NCBI RefSeq assembly: GCF_040183065.1
Contig: NC_091117.1
Span: 108,244,001 to 108,308,000 of the forward strand
Length of the DNA stretch: 64,000 bases
DNA from: Periplaneta americana
Lineage: Eukaryota; Arthropoda; Insecta; Blattodea; Blattidae
Direction: 5' to 3'
Made by a program: the position numbers and the translations under genes. The notes beneath the pieces are model-generated. The model did not search any database and had not been told where the DNA came from. It saw only the letters and a list, made by a program, of their open reading frames with translations. Shown here piece after piece: positions 22,420 to 33,585 of the stretch (position 1 is the stretch's first letter; each line of letters opens with the position of its first letter).

Positions 22420-22965
22420 GATGTACAGATACGGAATTAAAATTTGGAGCGAGTCTTGATGGGAGTCCACCTGTATGTAGGCAACAATTTCGCACGACTG
22501 TCCAAAAGTAGCATATATGCTCTTGTTTACTGCACATGCGCAGTGTGTTGTAAGCCAAAAACACAATAAGGGAGCTCTATATTTTATTTTCGTATCTATC
22601 TATACATATCTATAAAATTAACATATTCTGAATATACAGGAGACAAGTTTTGTAACCCCCTCCCCAAAGTACTGTAGGCTATATGATGTGAATGTCAAAT
22701 TGAGCAATTTAAGTAGGTATAATGTAAGTAATTGCTTAATCAAATTTTCATTACATTGCTCTTCGTACAATGTATTCGTTCCTGTTATTACTTTATTACT
22801 TAAGAGAATATAATATAATAATAAATTTGTATTAACAAAAGCCGCTCTAAATAAGGGTTCGATAGATCGGCCTACTAATCAATTCACAAAGAACAATGAT
22901 TAAAAACAATTATGTGACAATTTGAAGGAAAAAACCATTAAGATAAATGATAGGAAAACATACGA
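22420..22965. other. Unassigned spacer
   Basis: No recognised feature. May include the 3' UTR of the R2-type element that lies to its right on the minus strand. Confidence 0.4.
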
Positions 22966-24019
22966 AATCATATACAATAAAAGTTTCTTGGGTACGAATG
23001 ATTACTAATTATAGGTAAGGATGATTTTAACACATGAGATCCTATGGCATCAATTTTAAATTGTTTAAGTTGATTTAAAGTTTCTCGTGCCCAAAACTGT
23101 CCAATGTGTGATGTGGTATTGTGCTCCGGGATGCTGACAACAAGGCTCATATATGACTTGTTTTTCACGACACATCTCTTGTAGCTGCTGTTGCTCATGC
23201 ATCTCGAAACGGATTGTGGGATCAAAAATGACACCCTTATCCTTCTGCCGATCAATTATGATGATAAATGCACGTCTAGTAGAGCCATCAGAAGAGATGC
23301 AACCAACCTCCTCACAAACCTCGTAGGAAGCATTCTGACGGATTGAAGCTGCGATGAGAGAACGAACCGTATTATGTCTGTTGATTCAGAGCAATTCTCC
23401 ATGATGGTAGAAACTCAAGACGTGAGGAAACGTTTCTTGCTCGTCGCATCTTCTGCAACGGGTTGAGTCAAGAGTTCTACCAGAGAGAGTACGTACAGGT
23501 ATTGTATTACAATTCATCTTAATGACTTGCGTCCATTGACCGTTCGAAAGTCCCTTTTTGGTTGAAAAACCACGAATTACCTTTCTTCCAGTGAGAATAG
23601 AAAACAACTCCCAAACCTTTACTTTTCAATTTGCTCCACTGATGAAAAGAATCTTCACGTAATGTTTTTCTTAGTTTTTTAGAAGAAATACGTTCAGAGC
23701 AATCAAAGGTAATTGGTAATTGTGTGATGCAATGTTCAATTTCGTTTGGAAGATTCCGAGTGGCTGCTACATGAGGGCTGTCAACGTGTAAAAGTCTTTG
23801 ATAAATATTTAAATGCTGAAGGTAAGCTTCCCGCTGGGCTTTAAAGACTCCTAAACCTCGCAATCTTCTTGGTGCACATATCATAGCATCCGGGGTGTAA
23901 GTAGGAATGTTAATTATTTCCTTAACAGCACTGCGAATTAATTTGTTCATATCAGTTAGAAATTTCACTTTAAGATCTTTTAAAGGAGCACACTGGAAGG
24001 AAATATGAAAAAGATTCAT
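22966..24019 (-). pseudogene. R2-type retrotransposon C-terminal half (zinc knuckle and restriction-like endonuclease)
   Basis: The minus strand reads NKLIRSAVKEIINIPTYTPD, ICAPRRLRGLGVFKAQREAY and further helical sequence (post-RT region), then IPVRTLSGRTLDSTRCRRC with CRRCDEQETFPHVLSFYHH. This is the R2 C-x2-C-x7-H-x4-C motif with the last Cys replaced by Tyr. In another frame come DGSTRRAFIIIIDRQKDKG and IFDPTIRFEMHEQQ, the region of the PD-(D/E)xK restriction-like endonuclease. Frame breaks occur near 23520, 23390 and 23110. The RT core is missing (truncated at about 24020). R2 elements normally sit in 28S rDNA; no 28S flank is recognisable here. Confidence 0.75.
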
Positions 24020-24029
24020 TTATGACAAT

Positions 24030-24202
24030 ATTCTATATTACTTGTCAAGCAAGCACCCAATCAATAAACCTTAAAAAAACCGTTCAAGTAAAAATAATTT
24101 ACGGTCAATCTCATTCTATATTAGTTGTCAAACAAGCACCCTATCAATAAACCTTAAAAAAACCGTTCAAGTAAAAATAATTTACGGTCAATCTCATTCT
24201 AA
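24030..24202. repeat. 83-bp tandem duplication beside the R2-type fragment
   Basis: Two copies (24030-24112, 24113-24195) starting 'attctatatta' and ending 'ttacggtcaatctc', plus the start of a third. A few substitutions separate them, for example 'acttgtcaagc' against 'agttgtcaaac'. Confidence 0.9.
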
Positions 24203-25033
24203 CACACAACTGATACATATAGTTCAGTACAAAAGGCAGGTAGGCCCCCTAATATTTTATTACAAAAAGAGTCCCTTCATTCAATTCGATTTTCTTGGTA
24301 TTTAAAAATTTGCTGCGAGAAACAAATTCCTCTGACTGTACATTCTGAAACTTAAAATGGTATGTACTTCTTTTCCCGATCTCTTAAATGTCAAACTTCT
24401 TTTTGTGTCTTTTTCGTTGCTCTATTTCGGTATTGAAGAGGGAAATGTTAGTTTTGAACATTAATTCTCTCAATATTTTGTCTAAAGAAATGTATACAAA
24501 TGCAAAACTTTTTTAAATTATATTCTTGAACGGTTAGCATTGCTTAAATTTTGTAAAGAAATTCGTATAGAAATGAAGACGTATTTTTTAACAATTACTA
24601 CTACAGGTAGGCTATAAACTAATAGGCCTATCTGAGGAAACTTCGGGGAATTGATAGAGGACCTAGAAACAACCAAAAAATTTAATGTAAGTATATATTT
24701 GCTACTGACAGTGTTGTCAACTTGGGGGGTTTCCCTAAATTTGGGGGGAAAACACTTTTCCAGGTAGAGGATTGTGGGGGGATACAAATGTTAGAGGAAT
24801 TTTCAGGGGAAGGATCAATTTTAGAGGGGTTTTTGGGGTGTTTTTCTAAACTACGTCATTAGGATTTATTTTTTAAATTAATTGTAGTAAAACTACTGTG
24901 TTGTGTAATTGAACAATGAATATCATGATCATTTATTTTATATTCTATATTTAGGCCTATGTTTTCTTAATTAGATTTTATTTTATTTTATATTAAATAT
25001 TATACGCAACAATTGCCATTCACGTCAGCTACA
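24203..25033. other. Spacer with G-rich patches
   Basis: 24720-24840 has several runs of 4-6 G ('tggggggtttccc', 'ttgtggggggatac', 'agaggggtttttgggg'). Similar wording reappears in direct orientation at 28190-28240. No gene seen. Confidence 0.45.
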
Positions 25034-25092
25034 AAGAGCCCGGATTTTTTGTAATATTAAAATAAGAAATATGTAGCTAAAAATGGTAAAAC

Positions 25093-25424
25093 TTCTTCTT
25101 CTTATTCTTATTCTTCTTCATTAGCCCCTTATGCCGCTAAGCGTCGGGGCACCTCGCTTTGGCAATTTCATCCACTCGATCTTGGCTCATCGTCCAATCC
25201 GAGGCTTCTGTTTTCCCTTTGAATCAGTAATTACTCTGACGTGGGTGATTAGTCCAACTCAAGGTGCTTTGCCTGAGTGTGCTCCCTGTTTCTTCTGGTC
25301 TTGAGGTGGTGTTGGGCATTTTCTTCCAATCTCAATCGCTATGGTTTTCCCGCAAATATCCGGGTGGTTGACTGCAGTGGTTTCCCACTGGGCGATGGGA
25401 TCGCTACTTCCCTACGCCGGAAAG
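25093..25424 (-). mobile_element. SINE-like retroposon with 11-bp target duplication
   Basis: Flanked by 'aatggtaaaac' at 25082-25092 and 25425-25435, both within hAT sequence. On the minus strand it ends in a GAA/GAATAA-rich tail ('gaagaataagaataagaaga'), so the tail side is at the left. The body has 'cggataaatttg'-like and 'cttagcggcataaggggc' words but no tRNA A/B boxes I can see. It could be a SINE of other origin or a LINE 3' stub. Confidence 0.8.
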
Positions 25425-25800
25425 AATGGTAAAACATGTAGCTAAAATGGCAAAATATGTAGATAAATAGGCCTACGTAATAAATAAAAATTATGTAACT
25501 TAAAATCTAGGCTTTATTAGATATATTTTTGTTTTTAAATGTGTTTATCACACACTTTGCAAGCACGATTTTGCCGTCACTAGTAAAGACATCGTCAATT
25601 GAAATCCAATATTTTAACTTGGATACAACTGGCGCCAAAGCAGAGCTGTATCACCTGATGTCAGAATAAGCTTCTCAGAAAAGTGAAAGAACTACTGTTT
25701 TCTTCCAGAGCAACTGGTTGGGAGTGTTTGTGCCACTACGTAATTTTCACTCTTTCCTTCACCGCGGTAGCAGTACAATGACTCACCCTTCTTATTGGCA

Positions 25801-25981
25801 CAGACAACTATATACAGTCACGAAGCTTGAGTTTTGAGGGTGCTAGAAACAATAGACTGTGACGGTACTACTTTGCATTGCCTGTAATGAGGCGATATTA
25901 GCGATCCTAGTGGTGAGCAACTATCTAATGTTTGCATATTTACTACGTATTGAGCTTCGCGACTGTATATACTAGACTGTG
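25801..25981. mobile_element. 181-bp MITE with 9-bp target duplication
   Basis: Flanked by 'ttattggca' at 25792-25800 and 25982-25990. Near both ends lies an inverted repeat: 'tatatacagtcacgaagct' on the left, and 'tatatacagtcgcgaagct' when the right is reversed. Outer ends are CAGAC and CTGTG. A 9-bp duplication would suit a Mutator-like family. No coding capacity. Confidence 0.85.
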
Positions 25982-26326
25982 TTATTGGCATTTGTTCCTA
26001 CTTTCCGGTACTTCTTAAGGGATACACAAAATGTCAGCATGGCAAAGGGATGTCCATTTTTTTTACAGAATACGTTATTTTTTTCAATTATTAAATTATT
26101 TTTATGCATTAGAGACGAGGGGACAAGCTTTATACACAATTTTCAAACATATAACGTGTCGAAAGAAAATGGTGAAAAAAAAAAGTATATTCTTTCAAAA
26201 TATGCAATATCCTTCACAATATGTTATATACACCAAAATATTTATTATGCACCAAAATATGTAACTTAAAACTTCGGAATAATGATCCCTTTGGTGTGAT
26301 TCGTCGACATTTTAGCTTTTCTTATA

Positions 26327-27426
26327 CACGGACATCATTTTATTTCTACTTCAATTTTTATTGTACCTGAGTTTTTGAATGTACTTCACTCCCACCCCTT
26401 CTACTAATGAAGTTCCAACTGTCCTCCACTCAGAATCAAGACCGCATGTAGTAAACAGCGCTGAGTTAGTGAGTATAGTACGTTCCAGAAATATGTTCAC
26501 GTTTTCGAGTGACGAAAGAGCTTTCAATATTGAATCATATTTTGTCACAGGTACTGTCCGTTTGCCTACGTCGCATCCCGATTTCCCCCACCTGCTTCTG
26601 CTTGCCCCTCTGTAAAAGCTGGGCTGTCTTAGCTCTTTTCTGAGAACATTAATTTCTGTTAGGAATTGGTCGTTTACGTAATATTATACAACTGTTTAAA
26701 ATAACTTAAATAAAAGGACATCGTTAAGTAATTAATGTCACGTGATTTCCCCTCTTTCTGCGGCATAACCACTTGGACGGACAGTAGATAACATGTCTGA
26801 GTAATTTTATCTGTGCGGGTCGGGCAGAAGTGAAGATTGAATTTACAGTACGTAAGGTACTCTTTTATAGAGTAGGTACACAATTATTTCAACATGAGTT
26901 ACTAGTACGAAGGACGAAACTGGCAATTGGAGTTAGATGCAATAGTCTATAGTGCGATAATATGCACAAACGAACTGAAGCCTATATCGAAATGAACGGC
27001 CACCATTTTCAAAAATGTGTTTAAATATCCGTATTATGATTATTTCTCAATTTAACTTCATTCTCTATATTGTATGCTAATGTGCTGTAGACAGTATAAT
27101 ATACACTGCATAATGAATATGTCCGAATGGATAGCTCAGTTCGTGAGTAAAAACACTTATTCTTAATATAGTAGGCCTACTGCATTTTGATTAAACAAAA
27201 ACCTAATGAAAATTATCGAACTCAAAATTGCGATATTTCCTAGTCTACGTAAATGGATGAACTACTTTTCTTCCCTCCTATACCTAGTAAAGTGATTTGT
27301 TTGTATTTTACGCCAGTATGATCGAACTCCAGTCGTGGAAAGGGATAGCAAACTGTGTTTCCAGTTCTCTAAAGGTACAGCCAGGTTAATATTAAAAATG
27401 TTAGTAAAAATAAAATGATGTCCCTG
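26327..27426. mobile_element. 1.1-kb non-autonomous TA-inserting DNA transposon
   Basis: Inverted ends 'cacggacatcattttattt' (left) and 'cagggacatcattttattt' (right, reversed), 18 of 19 identical. TA flanks both sides (26325-26326, 27427-27428), and the uninterrupted 'cttatagctaca' survives in hAT copy 1. This places it with Tc1/mariner/pogo-type elements. No transposase is visible inside. Confidence 0.88.
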
Positions 27427-27475
27427 TAGCTACATATAGGAACAGAATATGTAATTACATAAAATCCGGGCTCTA

Positions 27476-28249
27476 GCTATGAATAACATTTTTAGTTTGA
27501 AACTAATTGTCTGCTTGCCCGAGTGAAAGTCGGCACTCAACAAGGTGCAAGTGTTACGGACTTTTAGTGTACTGTGGCAATACCTGCAAAATGCAAGACA
27601 TTGTTGTCCTGAAGAAAAAGGAATCAACCAGTTCGTAATGCGAGGACGAATTATGAGAAATTCAAAGAAATTAAATCATTGATTTAAAATAATGTATGTT
27701 TTTACTCATATTACTATTTTTAGGCCTATCAATTTATTTATGAAGCAATTTCAAGTACCTTTGGCATAAGTATCTTATTTTAATAATTAAAAATCCTTGC
27801 ACATAAGAAATTAAATATTTGTTTTGTACTACCAAGCACAAATATCAACTTTGTAACAAGTCGATACAAAATATTAACTTACCTTTCAACAATGGATTTG
27901 TCTCCAAGAGCTTTGAGTATTTTTAAAAAGATTTTTCCTTTTTCATTGAATGCCATATTTGAACACAGTGTGCAACTAATGCAAACGCAAGCACTTAAAA
28001 ATCAAATTCTGAAGAAGTCGTCTTTCAATGCAAGGACATACAAGATTGCAGATTGCACTGTGAGTATTCTATTCTATGGCATGTCAGTGTGCATGTGTGA
28101 ACATTTTTTCTATTCAATTGTGTATGTTATAATCACATTTGGTAATTTTTATGTTGCATTTCTACAAGTACAAATTAAAAAAAAATAGGGAGTTTCTCTG
28201 ATTTTTAGGGGGATTTTTAATATTATAGAGAGGGATTTCTTGTTCCCTG
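27476..28249. other. Unassigned sequence between hAT and satellite
   Basis: An open frame at 27892-28188 has no recognised domain. Possible splice-like words lie on both strands, but nothing supports a gene. Confidence 0.4.
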
Positions 28250-29870
28250 TGATAGTCGTCGGTCTTCTGTCACTTATCTATCATCTCATCTAATCCCTAT
28301 ACCGATCTGGTAGTCGTTGGTCTCCAGTCACTTAGCCATCATCTCATCTAACCCCTCTACCCTTCTGGTAGTCGTCGGTCTCCTGTCACTTAGCTATCAT
28401 CTCATCTAACCCCTCTACCCTTCTGTTAGTCGTCGGTCACTTAGCTATCATCTCATCTAACCCCTCTACCCTTCTGTTAGTCGTCGGTCACTTAGCTATC
28501 ATCTCATCTAACCCCTCTACCCTTCTGGTAGTCGTCGGTCTCCTGTCACTTAGCTATATCTCATCTAACCCCTCTACCCTTCTGTTAGTCGTCGGTCTCC
28601 TGTCACTTAGCTATCATCTCATCTAGCCCCTCTACACTTCTGGCAGTCGTCGATCTCCTGTCACTTAGCTATCGTCTCATCTAACCCCTCTACCCTTCTC
28701 GTAGTCGTCGGTCTCCTGTCACTTAGCTATCATCTCATCTAACCCCTCTACCCTTCTGTTAGTCGTCGGTCTCCTGTCACTTAGCTATCATCTCATCTAG
28801 CCCCTCTACACTTCTGGCAGTCGTCGATCTCCTGTCACTTAGCTATCATCTCATCTAACCCCTCTACCCTTCTGGTAGTCGTCGGTCTCCTGTCACTTAG
28901 CTATCATCTCATCTAACCCCTTTACCTTTCTGGTAGTCGTCGGTCTCTTGTCACTTAGCTACTCCCTCATCCAAACCTTTCTAGCCTTGTCACAGTGTTC
29001 GGTCTCTTGTCACTTTGCTACTTCCTCATTCAAGCCACTCTAGCCTTGTCACAGTTCTCGGTCTCCTGTCACTTAGCTACTCCCTCATCCAAACCACTCT
29101 AGCCTTGTCACAGTCCTCGGTCTCCTGCCACTTAACTCTCCCTCGTCCAAACCACTTTACCCTTGTCACAGTCCTCGGTCTCCTTAGCTACTCCCTCATC
29201 CAAACCACTCTACCCCTCGTCATAGTTCTCGGTCTCCTGTCACTTAGCTACTCCCTCATCCAAACCACTCTACCCTTGTCATAGTCCTCGGTCTCCTGTC
29301 ACTTAGCTACTCCCTCATCCAAACCACTCTACCCTTGTCATAGTCCTCCGTCTCCTGTCACTTAGCTACTTCCTCATCCAAACCACTCTAGCCTTGTCAC
29401 AGTCCTCGGTCTCCTGTCACTTACCTACTCCCTCATCCAAACCACTCTAGAATTGTCACAGTCCTCGGTCTCCCTAGCTACTCCCTCATCCAAACCACTT
29501 TACCCTTCTTGTCACAGTCCTCGGTCTCCTCAGCTACTCCCTCATCCAAACCACTCTAGCCGTGTCACAGTTCTCAGTCTCCTGTCACTTTGCTAGTCCC
29601 TTATCTAAACCACTCTAGCCTTGTCACAGCCCTCGGTCTCTTAGCTACTCCCTCATCCAAACCACTCTAGCCTTGTCACAGTCCTCGGTCTCCTGTCACC
29701 CAGCTACTCCCTCATTCAAACCACTTTACTCTTGTCACAGTCCTCGGTCTCCTATCACTTAGCTACTCCCTCATCCAAATCACTCTAGCATTGGCACAGT
29801 CCTCCGTCTTCTATCACTTAGCTAGTCCCTTATCAAAACCACTCTAGCTTTGTCACAGTCCTCGGTCACT
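28250..29870. repeat. ~57-bp satellite, two subfamilies, about 28 units
   Basis: Left block (28250-28960) unit: 'cttagctatcatctcatcta' + 'acccctctacccttctggta' + 'gtcgtcggtctcctgtca'. Right block (28960-29870) unit: 'cttagctactccctcatcca' + 'aaccactctagccttgtcac' + 'agtcctcggtctcctgtca'. The two share the 'gtcacttagcta' and 'cggtctcctgtca' parts and length, so one derives from the other. Some units lack 'ctcctgt' and are about 11 bases shorter. Reading frames through it are artefacts. Confidence 0.95.
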
Positions 29871-31183
29871 GCAGCGATCTCCGATTGGTTCTCCTCATAT
29901 GCAGGAGATTTGCGGCGGAGAATAGTGAAAGAGTCTCGTTGCTTCTTTTACTGCCCAAAACGCTCATTATCACTAATTGTACTTATTTCATTTCCACACT
30001 CAACGCTGTCATTATTTTCATTGCATCAACAATGATCGATATTACCATTAATTTAACTTCCATATCGTAATTAGTTGTAACACTTTTAACAGAAACTTAT
30101 CACACATCACTGAAGATGTAGGTATTCGCATAGGTTTCTGAAAGAACGCTCACCGTTCTTTTTAGCAACTTGAAAAAATTGCTCTAGTCTATAATATGTG
30201 TCACATTATCTAAGAACTTACTGCTCCTTTTCTAATTTAAGTTTTGACTTCTCTGTTTTCAGACCCATTTAATCTTTTTCGAATCCTAACTTAGTGATTA
30301 AATAGCTCAAGACTGTTATCTAACAATCTCAAACACCTACTTTTAAGTAATCGTAACAAATTGTGTACTAGCTCATTTCCATTGCCAATATTAGTAGTTC
30401 ACATTTAGTCACAACAATGAAATGAAATGCTAAGCATATTATAGAAAGTTAATCTACAATGGAATTATTTTGAAATTATTGTAAGGAATACGATATCAAC
30501 AATGAAAGAATAAAATAAAATTCAACATAAAAAAATTTCTAACTCTGAAGTCGAATAATTGACGCTATCAAGTGCAAAACTCGCCTTATCCAAAATAAAA
30601 TTTAAAAAAAAAATGAGTTACATATGGGATGATGTATTTCTTGCAGCTCTCTATCTACTGATATAGTCGGTTTGTACAAATCTTGTCTAATTCCTCTTCA
30701 GAAAACTACTTTCAAATGCAAAACTGTCCATATCCATAACAGTTTTTCCCGTTTTCTGACAAATCACTTTACCTGGATAAGGCGAGTTTTGCAATTGATA
30801 ACCTCAATTACTTTTTCCTAACATAACAGACTCTTTCGTTTCAGCATTTGAACAATAAAATTGCTTATGTTAGCATATCATAACAGATATTACTTTGTTT
30901 TGAAAGAAAATGAGTTGTCACATAACAGTTAGTTGCCAGTTTTAGTTATGCAACACACACGCGCCACTAGTCCTGATTGGTACAAATTTTATTATATCAG
31001 ACAACCGTACTTCATGCTATTTATTAGTTAATTGATTACTTATTGTTTGGACATAACATACAAATTAACGTATTTAGCCTAATAAAAGGCTACTTTCAAA
31101 TGAGCGAGTGTAGACTATTAAATCTCACTAACTTCCATAGCTCGAATATGATACAAAAGAAGTTAGTTCCAAAAATTTGCCAC
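29871..31183. other. AT-rich sequence, nothing recognised
   Basis: Contains 'caaaactcgccttatcc' at about 30577 and, roughly inverted, 'ggataaggcgagttttgc' at about 30777. This may mark a degraded MITE of about 240 bases; otherwise nothing. Confidence 0.45.
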
Positions 31184-31410
31184 TGCTGTGGTGTAACGGT
31201 TACCATGTGTGACCGTAAAACGAGTGGGTTCGGCTTCAAATCCTGGTTGAGATTTTTCCAAGGTTTTCTCTCAATTCATAAAGGGCAAATGCTGGCTAAC
31301 TTTCGGCGCTGGATCCTGGATTCATTTCGCTGGTATTATTACCTTCATCTCACTCAGACGCTAGACAATGATAGTAGTTTATAAAACATCGTAAAATAAA
31401 CAAATAAAGA
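31184..31410 (+). mobile_element. tRNA-derived SINE (plus)
   Basis: Starts 'actgctgtggtgtaacggtt' with a B-box-like 'gggttcggcttcaaatcctgg'-type region, body 'tttttccaaggttttctctc', then 'ttaccttcatctcactcaga' and an AT-rich tail. It is the same subfamily as the minus copies at 12163 and 15210. No clear target duplication. Confidence 0.75.
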
Positions 31411-31414
31411 CTGC

Positions 31415-31690
31415 AGCCCCAGACTATGGCCCATGTTGGTCCATGCGTAAATATGGCTCTGGTTCTTTGATGAGCGAGAGCACTGCAATCACGTAGCAGA
31501 TGAGCTACAGACTCATCTTGTAAACAACGTGTAAAAGCTGGGTTAATGTTATGTTCCATTCTGTACAGGTGTTTCCTTTTTTGGTGACACAGTAGGAAAC
31601 CTACTGCCCAAGAGAGCTTTTTCTTGCTCAATTTTAACAAAGCTCTTGATCTGCTTTTATCGAAATCTTTCATAAAAGCCTCGGAGATGG
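31415..31690 (-). pseudogene. R1-type LINE C-terminal fragment
   Basis: The minus strand reads KSRSRALLKLSKKKLSWAVG, FLLCHQKRKHLYRMEHNINP and RCLQDESVAHLLRDCSALAH. The 'C..C.....[ED]S..H.L..C' pattern (first Cys lost, reading Ala-Phe-Thr-Arg-Cys) is the zinc-like tail after RNase H in R1/LOA-type ORF2 proteins. Only the last ~100 codons remain. Confidence 0.6.
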
Positions 31691-31699
31691 AAGTGTTAA

Positions 31700-33585
31700 A
31701 ATGACATTATTTTACGAATAAGGATGTTCGCGAAACGAGGCCGTAGAGCTAGTGTAACAACCTTACGAACAAAGTAAAATTATATTTAACATGTGTGTTG
31801 TACACTATTTTTAGACAACGGTGCTAGAATACAGACAATCCACCCCCACTTCGAATTCTCCACTGTTGTATTCTTCCTCACTATAATAGTAATCCTTTAT
31901 CACATTGAACGGAAACAAACGAAAGCATCAACAAAATGTGTATATGCAAGGCCTACCAAAAATCTAAACACACCAAATCCAACCTGCCACTGATTCTAGA
32001 CCTTACGAACACTCGCTTTCTATCTTCGTTTGATCTAGGTTTTACTAGTTGAAACTGGTTTTGAGGGATTTCGGGTTTTGACGGTAGTTATATATATATA
32101 TACACATCAATAAAATAGTCGTTAATTTAATATATAAGTTACATTTCTTAAACAAAAACAGTTACTTTTAAAAGTAGGTCTGTCATTGTTTATCGATTGC
32201 GACTGTTGCCGTGTAGCATCTGATGGGAAACAATTGACAATCGGCACAAACAGCTGAAAGTCTATGTTAAAAAAATACTTTTCGCACTAATATTAAAAGT
32301 ACTTTCGCACGTTATCGTATAATAGTCACTCTTTAACACGCTTTCCTAGGGCTAAAAGACATACGTTTAGGAATGACTAGGCCGATATAAAAAAATAAAT
32401 ATTATAATATCGAACAGGAAACAAAGTTGAGACGTACGAGAATGATCTATACTTATATCATTTCGATTCTTATTTTATCTTCATAAGAAAAATATAACAT
32501 ATTCTGAGTTGTTTTCGTATAAATTTCGTTTCAGTATTCTGTATGAGTATTTAGGCTTCCAGGGTAACTCTGATCAAAATTAGGCTTTTGGGTATTCCAC
32601 CGTGTCCTGGAACTTTACATTTCCAGCGCTTCAGAACTACAGTACTTACAGGTTCCATTATTGGGGCAAATAGGTAAGAGCTCAGTTGTCCGGATTATTC
32701 TAGCGTAATGAACCCAACAGTGTAGGCGACCCCTCTGAGGAGCAGGTTAATTAATTTTCAGTATTTTTTATTAAATTGCTTCGTCAAATTTTGAGGTTGC
32801 CCGTAGACAAAGCATACCAGATAATAATAAATAAATTTATATAATGCATTAAATACAATGTTCAGTTAGAGACAATTAAAGTTTACAACAGTGAAAAATC
32901 CTGAAAAGTTTAATAATTAAGGTAAATAATAGCAATGGTTTTTTTAAATTTGTAAGGAACCCCTGGTAGTGGCAATAGTTATTTCTTTTAAAATAGAAGT
33001 TGGGAGGGAAAGAGGTATATTTCATATGCACAATTCCAGTTTAAACTGAGTCGTAGATATTGAATATGAACACAATCCATACATCAGTTTATGTATCCCT
33101 CATAATCTTTAAGTAAAATGTTTGCACTATCAAGACTGTTTTTTCTTTATAGGTATACGGACACCCCAAGAAATGCTAAAGTACCACCCTCAAGGACACG
33201 ACGACCTGGATGTCCACAGAAACGTCTATTGGATCCTGTATACTGTTGTCACGCCAGGAGAAGGCGGCTGAAGTACTTAGACGGGGCGGAGGGGAAACAG
33301 TCGCGCATGCGCACCGCGCTGTTCACTGCAATATTCCTGTTTCACAAACATTTACTGCACGTGTCTATGAATCTTTGCGACTTTGTGAAAATAATAGTGG
33401 GGTTTTTACTGTAGTGTTTTATTAGTTTCAACAAGACAATTGTTTTCAGTATACCACAAATCTTGTATTGCTTTAGTTATCCTTTGCTTTTCGTGTTAAT
33501 ACTGTTAATAATAATATAGTTAATAGAATTTATGTTATTGTATATTATTATTTAAGTTTATAGCAGTTTTTTGTTTATTGTAAAT
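31700..33585. other. 1.9 kb without recognised genes
   Basis: Short frames only. A small (TA)n lies at about 32091-32102. A CpG-bearing patch at 33200-33330 has open frames on the plus strand without any recognised domain. Confidence 0.45.

Larger units (their letters stand above)
25034..27475 (-). mobile_element. hAT transposon copy 2 (non-autonomous), with three nested insertions
   Basis: The left terminus 'aagagcccggattttttgta' and the right terminus at 27454-27475 ('tagagcccggattttatgta' + 'at' when inverted) match copy 1. Internal sequence aligns with copy 1 in the left, middle and right parts, but the transposase segment is deleted. Three inserts are defined by comparison with copy 1 and by their own target duplications: 25093-25424, 25801-25981 and 26327-27426. 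The target duplication of the hAT itself is imperfect ('gctac' against 'gctat'). Confidence 0.85.

Noticed and set aside
24702..28245. A larger element enclosing hAT copy 2, suggested by G-rich words at both ends and CAG.../...CTG edges
   Set aside because: The G-rich words are in direct, not inverted, orientation and no target duplication fits; evidence too weak.
29015..29284. Open frame of 89 codons rich in Leu/Ser/Thr
   Set aside because: It reads straight through the satellite units; the periodic peptide is a by-product of the repeat.
28250..29870. Regular repeats that might be taken for a CRISPR array
   Set aside because: The whole unit is repeated, with no unique spacers, and the context is a eukaryotic genome. 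It is a satellite.
33118..33414. 98-codon plus frame with Arg/Pro-rich start
   Set aside because: No domain recognised, codon pattern unremarkable, and overlapping frames are equally open.
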